Counted from the stretch's first letter, positions 40,829-50,230 are shown. The stretch: DNA of 64,000 bases from Pseudomonas sp. TH43 (GCF_016650635.1 NZ_JAEKFI010000004.1:1684001-1748000); one strand, 5' to 3'. Notes: generated from the letters alone by a model not told the origin. Numbers and translations are program-made.

Positions 40829-42970
40829 TTAGGCCGGGATGGCTTTCGCCTTAGGCTCCCGATCCCAAACACGATGCTGCCCGATCGCGGCAAAGAATGG
40901 TTTGGTCAACGCACCAACATCCTTGCCCTCCAGCAGCCCCGCATCCTTCTCCAGCTTCAACACATCCAGCAACTGCTTCGCCTCACCCTGCAACGCAATC
41001 GCCTTCAGATGCTTGTACGCCTCCAGCACGTAATGCAGAGCCACGCCGTCACCGCTTAGTGCTTTGATCGACGCCGCACCACCCGGCACGAATACCGCAT
41101 CGAAAATCACCGACGGCATGCCTTCCATCGAAGCGTCTACGGGCAGGCTTTTGCCATCCGCCGTTTTAACCGGCGCCGAAGTCGGCCCCAGCAACTTGGC
41201 ATGCGCGCCTTCAGCCGCCAAGGCCTTCTTCATCGCATCAATCGCCGCACCATCGACGCCGTTGGCGGCAAGAATCGCCACTTTTCGGGTTTTGATGTTT
41301 TCCGGCAGCAGATTGGCCTGGCTCAGCGCTGGGGAGTTGTCGAACGATGTTTTGCGCGCTTCAACAGTGCCTTTTGTTGGTGCCGGCAGACCCAGGTTGG
41401 CCGCCACACGCTTGGCCAGTTCCAGATCAATGTTGGCGAGAATCTCGTTCACTTCCCTCGCACGGATGAACTCGCGTTCAACCTTGCCCAGCTCGAAGCT
41501 GTAGGCGGCGATGATGTGCTCTTTTTCATGCGCACTCATGCTGTTGAAGAACAGCCGCGCCTGGGAGAAGTGATCGCTGAACGACTCGCTGCGCTGGCGG
41601 ATCTTGGCGGCGTCGATGCGCTCCGGATACGTCTCGAAACCTCCGTCCTGCGCGGCTGGCGGCGTTTCTTTCGGCCAGCCGCCGTCAATCGAGTTCGGCT
41701 CATAAGACGCACGACCCTTGTCGATCACCGTGCGGTGCTGGGCATCGCGCTGGCCGTTATGGAACGGCGCCACCGGCCGGTTGATTGGCAGCTCATGGAA
41801 ATTCGGCCCGCCGAGGCGGCTGATTTGCGTGTCGGTGTAGGAAAACAGCCGACCTTGCAGCAGCGGGTCGTTAGAGAAATCGATGCCTGGCACGATGTGG
41901 CCAGGGCAGAACGCAACCTGTTCGGTCTCGGCAAAGAAGTTGTCCGGGTTGCGGTTCAGCGTCATTTTGCCCAGCGGCGTGATCGGCACGATTTCTTCGG
42001 GGATCAGCTTGGTCGGGTCGAGGATGTCGAAATCGAAGTCGTGCTCGTTTTCCTCTTCGATGATTTGCACACCCAGTTCCCATTCCGGGTAGTCGCCCAT
42101 CTCGATGGCTTCCCAGAGATCGCGACGGTGGTAGTCGGTGTCTTTACCGGCGAGCTTCTGCGCCTCGTCCCACACCAGCGAGCAAGTGCCGGCGGTAGGG
42201 CGCCAGTGGAATTTGACGAAGCGCGATTTGCCCTCGGCGTTGACCAGCCGGAAGGTGTGTACGCCGAAGCCTTGCATGCTGCGCAAGCTTTTCGGGATTG
42301 CCCGGTCGGACATCGCCCAGATAACCATGTGAGCCGATTCCGGCACCAGGGAGACGAAATCCCAGAAGGTATCGTGGGCGGAACCGCCAGTCGGGATTTC
42401 GTTGTGCGGCTCGGGTTTCACCGCGTGAACGAAGTCGGGGAACTTGATCGCGTCCTGAATGAAGAACACCGGCATATTGTTGCCGACCAGATCGAAGTTG
42501 CCTTCGTCGGTGAAGAATTTCACGGCAAAACCGCGCACGTCACGTACGGTGTCACCGGAGCCGCGTGGGCCCTGCACAGTGGAAAAGCGTACGAATACCG
42601 GCGTCTTTTTCCCCGGATCCTGCAGGAACCCAGCCTTGGTCAGCGCTGCGTGGTTCTCGTAAGCCTGAAAGAAACCATGCGCGCCGGTGCCGCGAGCGTG
42701 GACGATGCGCTCGGGAATCCGCTCGTGGTCAAAGTGCGTGATTTTTTCACGCATGATGAAGTCTTCCAGCAGCGATGGGCCGCGGGCGCCCACCTTGAGG
42801 GTGTTCTGGTTGTCGGCGATCTTCACACCCTGGTTGGTGCGCAGGGCCTGGCCGGTGGCGTCGGAGCGGAATTTTTCCAGGCTATCGAGTTTGGCGTTGG
42901 TGTTGGCGCGATCCGGGGTATCGGTACCGGCCATCTGGCTTTTGTCGGTCGTAGGTTTCTTGCTGCTCAT
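40829..42970 (-). CDS. katE: Large-subunit catalase HPII type
   Basis: 713 residues from ATG 42970 (MSSKKPTTDKSQ), with GAGGAG ten bases upstream. The heme domain has the active His in RIVHARGTGAHG, Asn in GNNMPVFFIQD and the proximal Tyr in RLFSYTDTQ. About 150 C-terminal residues form the extra DJ-1/PfpI-like domain of large catalases (RKVAILAANGVDGAAIDAM, VFVPGGAASI). It destroys hydrogen peroxide in the cytoplasm and is usually induced in stationary phase through RpoS. The frame is open to 43051 without similarity. It is divergent from metN. Confidence 0.93.
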   Translation of the reverse strand: MSSKKPTTDKSQMAGTDTPDRANTNAKLDSLEKFRSDATGQALRTNQGVKIADNQNTLKVGARGPSLLEDFIMREKITHFDHERIPERIVHARGTGAHGFFQAYENHAALTKAGFLQDPGKKTPVFVRFSTVQGPRGSGDTVRDVRGFAVKFFTDEGNFDLVGNNMPVFFIQDAIKFPDFVHAVKPEPHNEIPTGGSAHDTFWDFVSLVPESAHMVIWAMSDRAIPKSLRSMQGFGVHTFRLVNAEGKSRFVKFHWRPTAGTCSLVWDEAQKLAGKDTDYHRRDLWEAIEMGDYPEWELGVQIIEEENEHDFDFDILDPTKLIPEEIVPITPLGKMTLNRNPDNFFAETEQVAFCPGHIVPGIDFSNDPLLQGRLFSYTDTQISRLGGPNFHELPINRPVAPFHNGQRDAQHRTVIDKGRASYEPNSIDGGWPKETPPAAQDGGFETYPERIDAAKIRQRSESFSDHFSQARLFFNSMSAHEKEHIIAAYSFELGKVEREFIRAREVNEILANIDLELAKRVAANLGLPAPTKGTVEARKTSFDNSPALSQANLLPENIKTRKVAILAANGVDGAAIDAMKKALAAEGAHAKLLGPTSAPVKTADGKSLPVDASMEGMPSVIFDAVFVPGGAASIKALSGDGVALHYVLEAYKHLKAIALQGEAKQLLDVLKLEKDAGLLEGKDVGALTKPFFAAIGQHRVWDREPKAKAIPA

Positions 42971-43233
42971 CAGTCGTAAACTCCTCGGTTGACCCCGATG
43001 TATGCCGGGGACTCTTGAGTGGTTCCCGGGCACGGCACCCAGGGTTTTCAAGTCGCTTACCTAGTGACTGATGAGGCGCTCGGGGCGTTCCTTTTTTATG
43101 ACCTTTGATCTTGTTATTGCCAAATCGAAGGTTAAATGAGAAATAAATGCTAAGAACCTCTATACGGACAGGCTAAAATGCGCGCCCGGCTAACCGCTGA
43201 TCCTTTTCTAACGCGCCCCACAAGGTTCGCTAC

Positions 43234-44241
43234 GTGATCGAGTTTCAAAACGTCCACAAAACTTACCGCGTCGCCGGTAAGGACATACCCGCCCTGCACC
43301 CGACCAGCCTCTCGATCGAGAACGGTCAGGTCTTCGGCCTGATCGGCCATTCCGGTGCGGGAAAAAGTACCCTGCTGCGTCTGATCAATCGCCTGGAAGA
43401 CTCCAGCGGCGGCAAGATCTTCGTCGACGATGAAGAGGTCACTGCGCTGGACGCCAACGGCCTGCGCCGTTTCCGCCAGCAAGTCGGGATGATCTTCCAG
43501 CACTTCAACCTCCTCGCTTCGAAGACCGTGGCCGACAACGTTGCGTTGCCGCTGACCCTGGCAGGCCAGCTGTCGAGCAGCGACATTGATAAGCGCGTCG
43601 CCGAGTTGCTCAAGCGCGTCGGTCTGTCCGACCACGCGAAAAAGTACCCGGCGCAATTGTCCGGCGGCCAGAAGCAGCGCGTCGGCATCGCCCGCGCCCT
43701 GGCAACCAAACCCAAGATTCTGCTGTGCGACGAGGCCACCAGTGCCCTCGATCCGCAGACCACGGCATCGGTTCTGCAATTACTGGCCGAGATCAACCGT
43801 GAGCTGAAACTGACCATCGTGCTGATCACCCACGAGATGGATGTGATCCGTCGCGTGTGTGATCAGGTGGCGGTGATGGACGCCGGCGTGATCGTCGAGC
43901 AGGGTTCGGTGGCCGATGTGTTCCTGCATCCGCAGCACCCGACCACCAAGCGTTTCGTTCAGGAAAGCGAGCAGATCGACGAAAGCGAGCAGCGTGATGA
44001 CTTCGCTCACGTGCCGGGACGCATCGTGCGTCTGACCTTCCAGGGCGAAGCGACCTACGCGCCGTTGCTCGGTACCGTCGCCCGGGAAACCGGTGTCGAC
44101 TACAGCATCCTTGCCGGTCGTATCGACCGCATCAAAGACATTCCTTACGGGCAATTGACCCTCGCCGTCACCGGTGGCGACATGGAAGCGGCCTTCGCCC
44201 GCTTCACCGCCGCTGACGTTCACATGGAGGTATTGCGCTAA
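43234..44241 (+). CDS. metN: Methionine ABC transporter ATP-binding protein MetN
   Basis: 335 residues from a GTG start. Walker A is GHSGAGKST, the signature is LSGGQKQRV and Walker B is ILLCDEATSALDP, with the LITHEMDVI switch. The C-terminal NIL domain (about 255-335; GRIVRLTFQGEATYAPLLG) senses methionine and inhibits transport. It drives import of D- and L-methionine. The start follows AAGG. metI begins on the A of the metN stop (TAATG), so they are coupled. Confidence 0.94.
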   Translation: MIEFQNVHKTYRVAGKDIPALHPTSLSIENGQVFGLIGHSGAGKSTLLRLINRLEDSSGGKIFVDDEEVTALDANGLRRFRQQVGMIFQHFNLLASKTVADNVALPLTLAGQLSSSDIDKRVAELLKRVGLSDHAKKYPAQLSGGQKQRVGIARALATKPKILLCDEATSALDPQTTASVLQLLAEINRELKLTIVLITHEMDVIRRVCDQVAVMDAGVIVEQGSVADVFLHPQHPTTKRFVQESEQIDESEQRDDFAHVPGRIVRLTFQGEATYAPLLGTVARETGVDYSILAGRIDRIKDIPYGQLTLAVTGGDMEAAFARFTAADVHMEVLR

Positions 44242-44915
44242 TGGAAGACCTGATCAGTTTCTTCACCAATATCGACTGGTACGAAATCTGGCTGGCCACC
44301 GGCGACACCCTGCTGATGCTCGGCGGTTCGCTGCTGTTCACCATCCTGCTGGGCCTGCCGCTGGGCGTGTTGCTGTTCCTTTGCAGCCCGCGTCAGTTGC
44401 TGGAAAACCGTGGCTTCTACGCGTTCATGTCGCTGGCGGTGAACATCCTGCGTTCGCTGCCGTTCATTATTCTGTTGATCGTGATGATCCCGTTCACCGT
44501 GCTGATCACAGGCACGTCGCTGGGCGTGGCTGGCGCGATTCCGCCATTGGTCGTGGGTGCAACACCGTTCTTCGCGCGTCTGGTGGAAACCGCGCTGCGT
44601 GAAGTCGATCGCGGCATTATCGAAGCGACTCAATCGATGGGCGCGACCACGCGGCAGATCATCATGAACGCTTTGCTGCCAGAGGCCCGTCCGGGCATCT
44701 TCGCAGCGATTACGGTGACGGCTATTACACTGGTTTCCTACACGGCGATGGCCGGTGTGGTTGGCGCCGGTGGCCTGGGTGACCTGGCGATCCGCTTCGG
44801 CTACCAGCGTTTCCAGACTGACGTGATGATCGTCACCGTGGTGTTGCTGCTGATTCTGGTGCAAGTGTTGCAGATGGTCGGTGATCGACTGGTCGTACAC
44901 TTCTCGCGCAAATAA
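44241..44915 (+). CDS. metI: Methionine ABC transporter permease MetI
   Basis: 224 residues with five membrane helices. The EAA loop is EATQSMGATTRQIIMNALLPEA, cut here to its core EATQSMGATT. SLPFIILLIVMIPFT and AMAGVVGAGGLGDLAIRFGY are typical of MetI. It forms the inner-membrane pore with MetN. It begins in an overlap with metN; metQ follows 79 bp later with its own AAAAGGAG ribosome site. Confidence 0.92.
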   Translation: MEDLISFFTNIDWYEIWLATGDTLLMLGGSLLFTILLGLPLGVLLFLCSPRQLLENRGFYAFMSLAVNILRSLPFIILLIVMIPFTVLITGTSLGVAGAIPPLVVGATPFFARLVETALREVDRGIIEATQSMGATTRQIIMNALLPEARPGIFAAITVTAITLVSYTAMAGVVGAGGLGDLAIRFGYQRFQTDVMIVTVVLLLILVQVLQMVGDRLVVHFSRK

Positions 44916-44994
44916 CCGGTTTTTGTAACTTAGAGATGAGCCGGCCATTCGCTGGCAGGCGCCGGAACGGGCGCTTTGAAAAGGAGTTAGCTGA

Positions 44995-45765
44995 ATGAAA
45001 AAACTGATCGCTGCTATTGCTGCCGTTGCAGCATTCTCGGCCCACGCCGAAACCCTGACCGTTGCCGCCTCCCCAGTGCCGCATGCGGAAATCCTCGAAT
45101 TCGTGAAGCCGGCACTGGCCAAAGAAGGCGTGGATCTGAAGGTCAAGGTCTTCACCGACTACATTCAGCCAAACGTACAGGTCGCCGAAAAGCGTCTGGA
45201 CGCCAACTTCTTCCAGCACCAGCCGTACCTCGATGAGTTCAACAAGGCCAAGGGCACCCACCTGGTTGCCGTGACCGGTGTGCACCTCGAGCCACTGGGC
45301 GCCTACTCCAGCAAGATCAAGGATCTGAAGGACCTGCCAAGCGGCGCCAACGTGGTGATCCCGAACGATGCCACCAACGGCGGCCGTGCGCTGTTGCTGC
45401 TGGCCAAGGCAGGCGTGATCACCTTGAAGGATCCGAAAAACATCCTGTCGACCGTCAAAGACATCGCGCAGAACCCGAAAGACCTGAAAATCCGTGAACT
45501 GGAAGCCGCGACCATCCCGCGCGTGCTGACTCAGGTTGACCTGGCGCTGATCAACACCAATTACGCGCTGGAAGCCAAACTCGATCCGTCCAAGGATGCG
45601 CTGGTGATCGAAGGCAATGATTCGCCGTACGTGAACATCCTGGTGTCCCGCGAGGACAACAAGGACAGCGACGCGATGAAGAAACTGGCCGCCGCCCTGC
45701 ACAGCCCGGAAGTGAAGCAATTCATCACCGAGAAGTACAAAGGCGCGGTATTGCCGGCGTTCTGA
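44995..45765 (+). CDS. metQ: Methionine-binding protein MetQ
   Basis: 256 residues of the NlpA family. The N-terminal signal MKKLIAAIAAVAAFSAHA has no cysteine, so this copy is a soluble periplasmic protein rather than a lipoprotein. Family segments are AASPVPHAEILEFV, RLDANFFQHQPYLDEF, VIPNDATNGGRALLLL and NTNYALEAKLDP. It hands methionine to MetI-MetN. A strong intrinsic terminator follows after 17 bp, ending the metNIQ operon. Confidence 0.93.
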   Translation: MKKLIAAIAAVAAFSAHAETLTVAASPVPHAEILEFVKPALAKEGVDLKVKVFTDYIQPNVQVAEKRLDANFFQHQPYLDEFNKAKGTHLVAVTGVHLEPLGAYSSKIKDLKDLPSGANVVIPNDATNGGRALLLLAKAGVITLKDPKNILSTVKDIAQNPKDLKIRELEAATIPRVLTQVDLALINTNYALEAKLDPSKDALVIEGNDSPYVNILVSREDNKDSDAMKKLAAALHSPEVKQFITEKYKGAVLPAF

Positions 45766-45782
45766 TTCAGGTCGTTGCAACG

Positions 45783-45814
45783 AAAAAGGGGACGCCAAGT
45801 GCGTCCCCTTTTTT
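45783..45814 (+). terminator. Rho-independent terminator of metNIQ
   Basis: AAAAAGGGGACGC and GCGTCCCCTTTTTT are near-perfect inverted copies around a CAAGT loop, ending in a T run. It fits both strands but sits right after metQ. Confidence 0.92.
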
Positions 45815-45850
45815 GTGCCTGGTGTTTGGCTTTGAACCTGCTGTGAAGCT

Positions 45851-46030
45851 GCCCCTCACCCCAGCCCTCTCCCTAAGGAGAGGGGGCCGACCGAGGTGTC
45901 TGACGTCCTGCATAGACCTGAAAGATCTTGGCGATTATGGATTCAAAGCAGTACGTTCAATTCGGTGTAACTCGCCAATATTTCACCATTCAGTCCCCTC
46001 TCCCTCCGGGAGAGGGTTAGGGTGAGGGGC
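45851..46030. repeat. Dispersed inverted repeat (CCCTCACCC class)
   Basis: GCCCCTCACCCCAGCCCTCTCC at the left (given as GCCCCTCACCCCAGCCCTCT) and GAGAGGGTTAGGGTGAGGGGC at the right (core GGTTAGGGTGAGGGGC) are inverted copies flanking about 110 bp of unique sequence. Each arm holds its own CCCTCTCCC...GGGAGAGGG hairpin. I recall similar sequences as a common intergenic repeat of fluorescent pseudomonads. It lies between convergent metQ and senC. Confidence 0.75.
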
Positions 46031-46046
46031 TTTTGCTTTCAGGCGA

Positions 46047-46682
46047 TTACTTGCGGTTCAGCATCACCGGCAGTTGCGCAACCAGTTTGGCGTTATTCAA
46101 CGGCGCTCGAATAAACCCACGCTGAGTGCCGTCCGGCCCGATCACCGCGAGGTTGCCGCTATGGTCGACGGTGTAATTCGGCTTGCTGGTGTCCGCCGGA
46201 ATAAACGGAATACTCACCGCATTCGCCACCTTCTGCAGCTCTTCAATCGACGTCGGCGTCAGGCCGATGAACTGCGGATCGAAGTAGCCCAGGTACTGCT
46301 TCAACTGCTTGGGGTTATCGCGGTTCGGGTCAACGCTCACCAGCACGATTTGCAACTTGTCCACAGCGTCTTTGGGCAGTTCACTCTTGATCTGCCGCAA
46401 TTGCGCCAACGTGGTCGGGCAAATGTCCGGGCAGAAGGTGTAGCCGAAGAACAGCAGGCTCCACTTACCTTTCAACTCATTGATCGCGACCGGTTTGCCG
46501 TCCTGATCGGTCATCGTTACGTCCGGCAGGTTGCGGCTTTGCGGCAGCAGGATAATGCCGGCATCGATCAACGCAGTCGGGTCGCCCTGGCCCTTGCCGC
46601 TCAGCACTTTGTTGACGGTCAGGCCGAGGATCAGCGCGATCACGGCAACGAGGATGAAGACGGTTTTCTGGGTTCGAGTCAT
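46047..46682 (-). CDS. senC: SCO/SenC copper chaperone for cytochrome c oxidase
   Basis: 211 residues: an N-terminal membrane anchor (about 8-28) and a thioredoxin-like domain with the copper motif CPDIC in FGYTFCPDICPTTLAQ, plus the distal histidine in YTVDHSGNLAVI. SCO proteins deliver copper to the CuA centre of subunit II. Its ATG at 46682 overlaps the ctaB stop by four bases. It is the last gene of the long minus-strand oxidase cluster; the inverted repeat at 45851 follows. Confidence 0.92.
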   Translation of the reverse strand: MTRTQKTVFILVAVIALILGLTVNKVLSGKGQGDPTALIDAGIILLPQSRNLPDVTMTDQDGKPVAINELKGKWSLLFFGYTFCPDICPTTLAQLRQIKSELPKDAVDKLQIVLVSVDPNRDNPKQLKQYLGYFDPQFIGLTPTSIEELQKVANAVSIPFIPADTSKPNYTVDHSGNLAVIGPDGTQRGFIRAPLNNAKLVAQLPVMLNRK

Positions 46683-47578
46683 AGGTTCAACAGTAAGTAG
46701 TGGTCTACGAGCAGGGCGATGAACAACAGGAACAAGTACCAGATAGAGTACTTGAAGGTGTTGATCGCCGCGTGCGGCCGAGTGCCACGGTACAGCACCA
46801 CGGCCCATTGCAGAAACCTTGCGCCCAGGCCGAGCGCACAAATCAGGTAGAGCGCGCCGCTCATGTGGATCACGTACGGCAGCAGACTCACCGCCAGCAG
46901 GGCGAAGGTGTACAGCAGAATGTGCACTTTGGTGTAGTGCTCGCCGTGGGTCACCGGCAGCATCGGGATGTCGGCCTTGGCGTATTCCTCTTTGCGATGA
47001 ATCGCCAGCGCCCAGAAGTGCGGCGGCGTCCACGCGAAGATGATCAGCACCAGCAACAGCGGTTCGGCGCTGACGTGGCCGGTGGCGGCAGTCCAGCCGA
47101 GCAGTGGCGGCGCGGCGCCAGCGAGGCCGCCGATGACGATGTTCTGCGGCGTCGCGCGTTTGAGGAAACCGGTATAGATCACCGCGTAACCCAGCAGTGA
47201 GGCCAGCGTCAGCCACGCCGTCAGCGGATTGGTGAAGGTCAGCAACAGGGCCTGACCGAGCAGCGCCAATACCAAGGCAAAAGTCAGCGCCGCCGCAGGT
47301 GAAACCCGGCCTTCGGCCAAGGGTCGTTTGTGCGTGCGCGCCATCACCGCATCGATGCGCCGATCCACCACATGATTGACCGCCGCCGCACCGCCGGCAC
47401 ACAACGCAATCCCCAGATTGCCGAACACCAGCACCGTCCATGGCACCCCGGCGCGGGTCGCGAGGAACATGCCGACCAGCGAGGTGATCAGCATCAGCAC
47501 CACGACTTTCGGCTTGGTCAGCTCCAGATAATCACGCCAGATCGCCTGATGCGGACGTTCGCCAATCAGAATCGCCAC
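46679..47578 (-). CDS. ctaB: Protoheme IX farnesyltransferase (heme o synthase)
   Basis: 299 residues with about nine membrane helices. UbiA-superfamily signature loops are present: AAAVNHVVDRRIDAVMARTHK (core NHVVDRRIDAVMARTHKRPL) and YTGFLKRATPQNIVIGG. It adds a farnesyl tail to heme b to make heme o, the step before CtaA. The start is GTG 47578 with AAGGAG eight bases ahead; it overlaps ctaA by 13 bases. Also named cyoE when linked to a quinol oxidase; here the aa3 context favours ctaB. Confidence 0.92.
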   Translation of the reverse strand: MAILIGERPHQAIWRDYLELTKPKVVVLMLITSLVGMFLATRAGVPWTVLVFGNLGIALCAGGAAAVNHVVDRRIDAVMARTHKRPLAEGRVSPAAALTFALVLALLGQALLLTFTNPLTAWLTLASLLGYAVIYTGFLKRATPQNIVIGGLAGAAPPLLGWTAATGHVSAEPLLLVLIIFAWTPPHFWALAIHRKEEYAKADIPMLPVTHGEHYTKVHILLYTFALLAVSLLPYVIHMSGALYLICALGLGARFLQWAVVLYRGTRPHAAINTFKYSIWYLFLLFIALLVDHYLLLNL

Positions 47579-48645
47579 GGCGTTTCTCCTTTTATTGTGA
47601 TGGGCGCGGCTACGTGTTTACGCGGGCTCACGCGCCAACGGGCGAGCACCGGTTGTCTGACCCGGACCAGACTGGTGCGCGCGTGATAGTTGACCAGCAC
47701 CATGGTCAGCAACAGCGCCGCACCGCCGGCGTTATGAGCGACGGCGACCGGCAGCGGCAGATGGAACAGCACGTTGCTGATGCCCAGGGTGATTTGGGCG
47801 GCGAGGGCGGCGACGACCAATCCGGCCAGGCGCGTCATGCCGACCCCTTTCAATTGCCACGCCAGACCGAGCAGCACCAGCGTCACCAGCAGTGCGCCGA
47901 TGCGGTGAGTCAGGTGAATCGCTGTGCGCGCATCACTGTCGAGTTGCCCGCCGAGATAATTCGGGCCGATGTGCTGGGTCAGGTGAAAACCGTTGGCAAA
48001 GTCTGCGGGCGGCAACCATTGGCCGTGGCAGGTCGGAAAGTCGATGCAGGCGACCGCCGCATAGTTGGAACTGACCCAGCCACCCAGCGCGATCTGGCCG
48101 ATCACCAGCAACAATCCCGCTGTCGCCCAATACTGCAAACGCTTGGGCACGGTCAGCGCCGGCAGTACACCGGACAATCTCAGCGTCAGCAAAAACAGCA
48201 GACTCAAGGTCGCAAAACCGCCGAGCAAATGCCCGGTGACCACTTGCGGCCAGAGCTTGAGCGTCACCGTCCACATGCCGAATGCCGCTTGCGAAAACAC
48301 CACGGCCAGCAAAAACAGCGGCAATTTCAATGGCTGCCCCGGATGACGACGGTTGACCCACGCGCGCCCGGCCAGAATCGAAATGAGCATGCCGAGGGTG
48401 CCGGCGAAGTAGCGGTGGATCATCTCGTTCCAGCCCTTGTGCGCCACCACGGGCGAGTCGGGGTAATGCAGTTCGGCATGGGCCAGTTGGGCTTCGCTTT
48501 TCGGCACGCTGATAAACCCGTAGCAGCCCGGCCAGTCCGGGCAGCCCAGGCCTGCGTGGGTCAGGCGGGTGTAGGCGCCGAGCAGCACCACAATCAGTGC
48601 CAGCAAGGTGGCAAACAGCGCGAGGCGAAATCCAGGTTTGGCCAT
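47566..48645 (-). CDS. ctaA: Heme A synthase CtaA (COX15 family)
   Basis: 359 residues, about eight membrane helices. Heme-binding histidines lie in WNEMIHRYFAG, VVTGHLLGG, AIHLTHRIGA and AVAHNAGGA. Cysteine pairs in GLGCPDWPGCYG and VACIDFPTCHG are the two extracytoplasmic loops typical of the family. It oxidises heme o to heme a with CtaB. It lies 10 bases after the small assembly-protein gene and overlaps ctaB. Confidence 0.93.
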   Translation of the reverse strand: MAKPGFRLALFATLLALIVVLLGAYTRLTHAGLGCPDWPGCYGFISVPKSEAQLAHAELHYPDSPVVAHKGWNEMIHRYFAGTLGMLISILAGRAWVNRRHPGQPLKLPLFLLAVVFSQAAFGMWTVTLKLWPQVVTGHLLGGFATLSLLFLLTLRLSGVLPALTVPKRLQYWATAGLLLVIGQIALGGWVSSNYAAVACIDFPTCHGQWLPPADFANGFHLTQHIGPNYLGGQLDSDARTAIHLTHRIGALLVTLVLLGLAWQLKGVGMTRLAGLVVAALAAQITLGISNVLFHLPLPVAVAHNAGGAALLLTMVLVNYHARTSLVRVRQPVLARWRVSPRKHVAAPITIKGETPWRF

Positions 48646-48655
48646 GACGATGCCC

Positions 48656-49249
48656 TTATCCGATGTTCGACAGTTTCAGCAGGTGACGCAGGTCGTTGAG
48701 CAGATCCTTGCCTTTCACATTCGGCTCGTAACGCAGCACGAGGTTGCCGTGCGGGTCGATGATCCACAGCTGCGGCGCGGCTTTGTCGCCCGTGGTCTTG
48801 CTGAACGTGGTCACGTCCAGCGGGTAACGTTGCAATTGTGGATATTCGCGGCTGAGCTTGGCCTCGTAATCGGTGCTGACCGGTTGCGCAACGGCGAGCG
48901 CGTGGCTGGCGCGCCCGGCATCGCGACCCAGACCGATCTGAATCTGCCGCGCGAGGTAAACAAGCTGCTGGCAATCCACCGCGCAATCCTTCGGCGCTGT
49001 GACCAGCATCTGCCAGCGTTCATCATCAGCCTGCACGCCAAGGTCGGCGCGGGTCTGGCCATTGCCGATCAGTTCGCCGTGGTAGCTGCGGCCGTCCGGT
49101 ACCCAGAACTGTAATTTGTACATGCCGGTGGCGAGGATCATCGGGCCGATCACGCCGAGCAGGATCAGCAACAGTTGAATGCGTCCGCGACGACGGCTGG
49201 CGACAGGTTTCGCCTCAGACATGCTGGGTGGATTCATGGCCGTTCCCAT
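48656..49249 (-). CDS. Membrane-anchored protein of the oxidase cluster, possible assembly factor (PA0111-like)
   Basis: 197 residues from ATG 49249, chosen because AAGGAG lies about eight bases ahead; ATGs at 49237 and 49222 are alternatives. One membrane helix at about 28-46 (LLLILLGVIGPMILATGMY) is followed by a periplasmic domain. APQLWIIDPHGNLVLRYEP resembles the strand-turn of SCO/thioredoxin-like proteins, and CAVDC could be a redox pair (C-x3-C), as in SCO. It overlaps SURF1 by 35 bases. The position in a heme a and copper assembly cluster suggests a role in oxidase maturation, which is inference. Confidence 0.75.
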   Translation of the reverse strand: MGTAMNPPSMSEAKPVASRRRGRIQLLLILLGVIGPMILATGMYKLQFWVPDGRSYHGELIGNGQTRADLGVQADDERWQMLVTAPKDCAVDCQQLVYLARQIQIGLGRDAGRASHALAVAQPVSTDYEAKLSREYPQLQRYPLDVTTFSKTTGDKAAPQLWIIDPHGNLVLRYEPNVKGKDLLNDLRHLLKLSNIG

Positions 49250-49955
49250 GGTGTTTCTCCTTTGCGTTGTGCAAGCCCAAATAGACGTAGAGGCCGAGCA
49301 GGGCGGTGGCCATGGCGAACCACTGCACGGCGTAACCAAGGTGTTTTTCCGGGCCCATGGCTACCACCGGCCAATCGGCTTCGTAGCTGGCCGGGCCGGG
49401 TTCGGCGCGTAATTCGTAGGTGAAGCCATCGCGGTCGAGGGTTTTCCATAGCTTGGCGGGTTCGACGGCGGTGATGGTTTGCGGCCAGGTGCTGCTGACC
49501 GGATCGGCGTGGAGTTGGAAAGTGGCGCCGGGGGCGACGTAGACCCACGCATCGACATTCAGCGCCTCGGCGGGCGTGGTGAATTGCGGCGGTACGCGGC
49601 GATCCGGCCATGGCAGCCAGCCGCGATTGACCAACAGCCAGAGGCCGCTGCGTTGATCCTGAAACGGTTGCAGCAGCTCGACGCCGACCTTGCCGTTGCG
49701 CTGGCGGTTATCCAGCAACAGACTGTGCGCAGCATCGAACTGGCCGTGCAGGTGCACGCGGCGATAGGCCGGATCGGTACTGTGCGGCAACTCGGTGCTG
49801 GCCATCGGTTCGGCGGCGCGGCGTTCGGCGTAACTGGCGAGCAGGGCGGTTTTTTCTGCGCCACGGCTCAGTTGCCAAAAGCCCAGCGACACCAGCAGCG
49901 GCAGCAACAGCGCCACCACCACGGTCGGTATTACGCCCGGGCGGAAGCGCTTCAT
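49215..49955 (-). CDS. SURF1 family cytochrome oxidase assembly protein
   Basis: 246 residues. Two membrane helices at about 10-26 and 212-230 bracket a periplasmic domain, the usual SURF1 layout. Family segments are LGFWQLSRGAEKTALL, LLVNRGWLPWPDRR and HLGYAVQWFAMATALL. SURF1 helps insert heme a into subunit I. The C-terminus is histidine-rich (EKHHGNGHESTQH). It is divergent from the twin-membrane-segment gene at 50027. Confidence 0.9.
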   Translation of the reverse strand: MKRFRPGVIPTVVVALLLPLLVSLGFWQLSRGAEKTALLASYAERRAAEPMASTELPHSTDPAYRRVHLHGQFDAAHSLLLDNRQRNGKVGVELLQPFQDQRSGLWLLVNRGWLPWPDRRVPPQFTTPAEALNVDAWVYVAPGATFQLHADPVSSTWPQTITAVEPAKLWKTLDRDGFTYELRAEPGPASYEADWPVVAMGPEKHLGYAVQWFAMATALLGLYVYLGLHNAKEKHHGNGHESTQHV

Positions 49956-50026
49956 GGCCGCGCCACAAAGTCAGTCGTTGCGATCGCTATACTCAACTGC
50001 ATCGCCTGTCCCCCGGAGTTCTTCCC

Positions 50027-50230
50027 ATGCTCAAAACAGCGATCGTCCTGATGCTGATTGCCACGGTGATCAGCCTGTTCAGCGGCCTGTTTTTCCTGGT
50101 CAAGGACGACAGCAGCTCAAATCGCCTGGTCATCGCCTTGAGTGTTCGGGTGGCCTTGGCCGCTGCCACCGTCGGCTTGATCGCCTGGGGCTTCTACAGC
50201 GGCCAACTGGTGTCCCACGTTACGTGGTAG
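50027..50230 (+). CDS. Twin transmembrane (DUF2909-like) small protein
   Basis: 67 residues with two hydrophobic helices (about 5-25 and 38-58) joined by KDDSSSNRLV. This fits the small twin-TM protein family found in pseudomonad and related oxidase clusters (PA0109 position, from memory). It is the only plus-strand gene inside the oxidase cluster, lying between ctaE and SURF1. ATG 50027 is preceded by GGAGTTCTTCCC. Function unknown; a role in oxidase assembly or stability would fit its place. Confidence 0.8.
   Translation: MLKTAIVLMLIATVISLFSGLFFLVKDDSSSNRLVIALSVRVALAAATVGLIAWGFYSGQLVSHVTW

Noticed and set aside
41201..42979. 592-codon plus frame opposite katE
   Set aside because: Antisense shadow of the catalase gene with no recognisable content.
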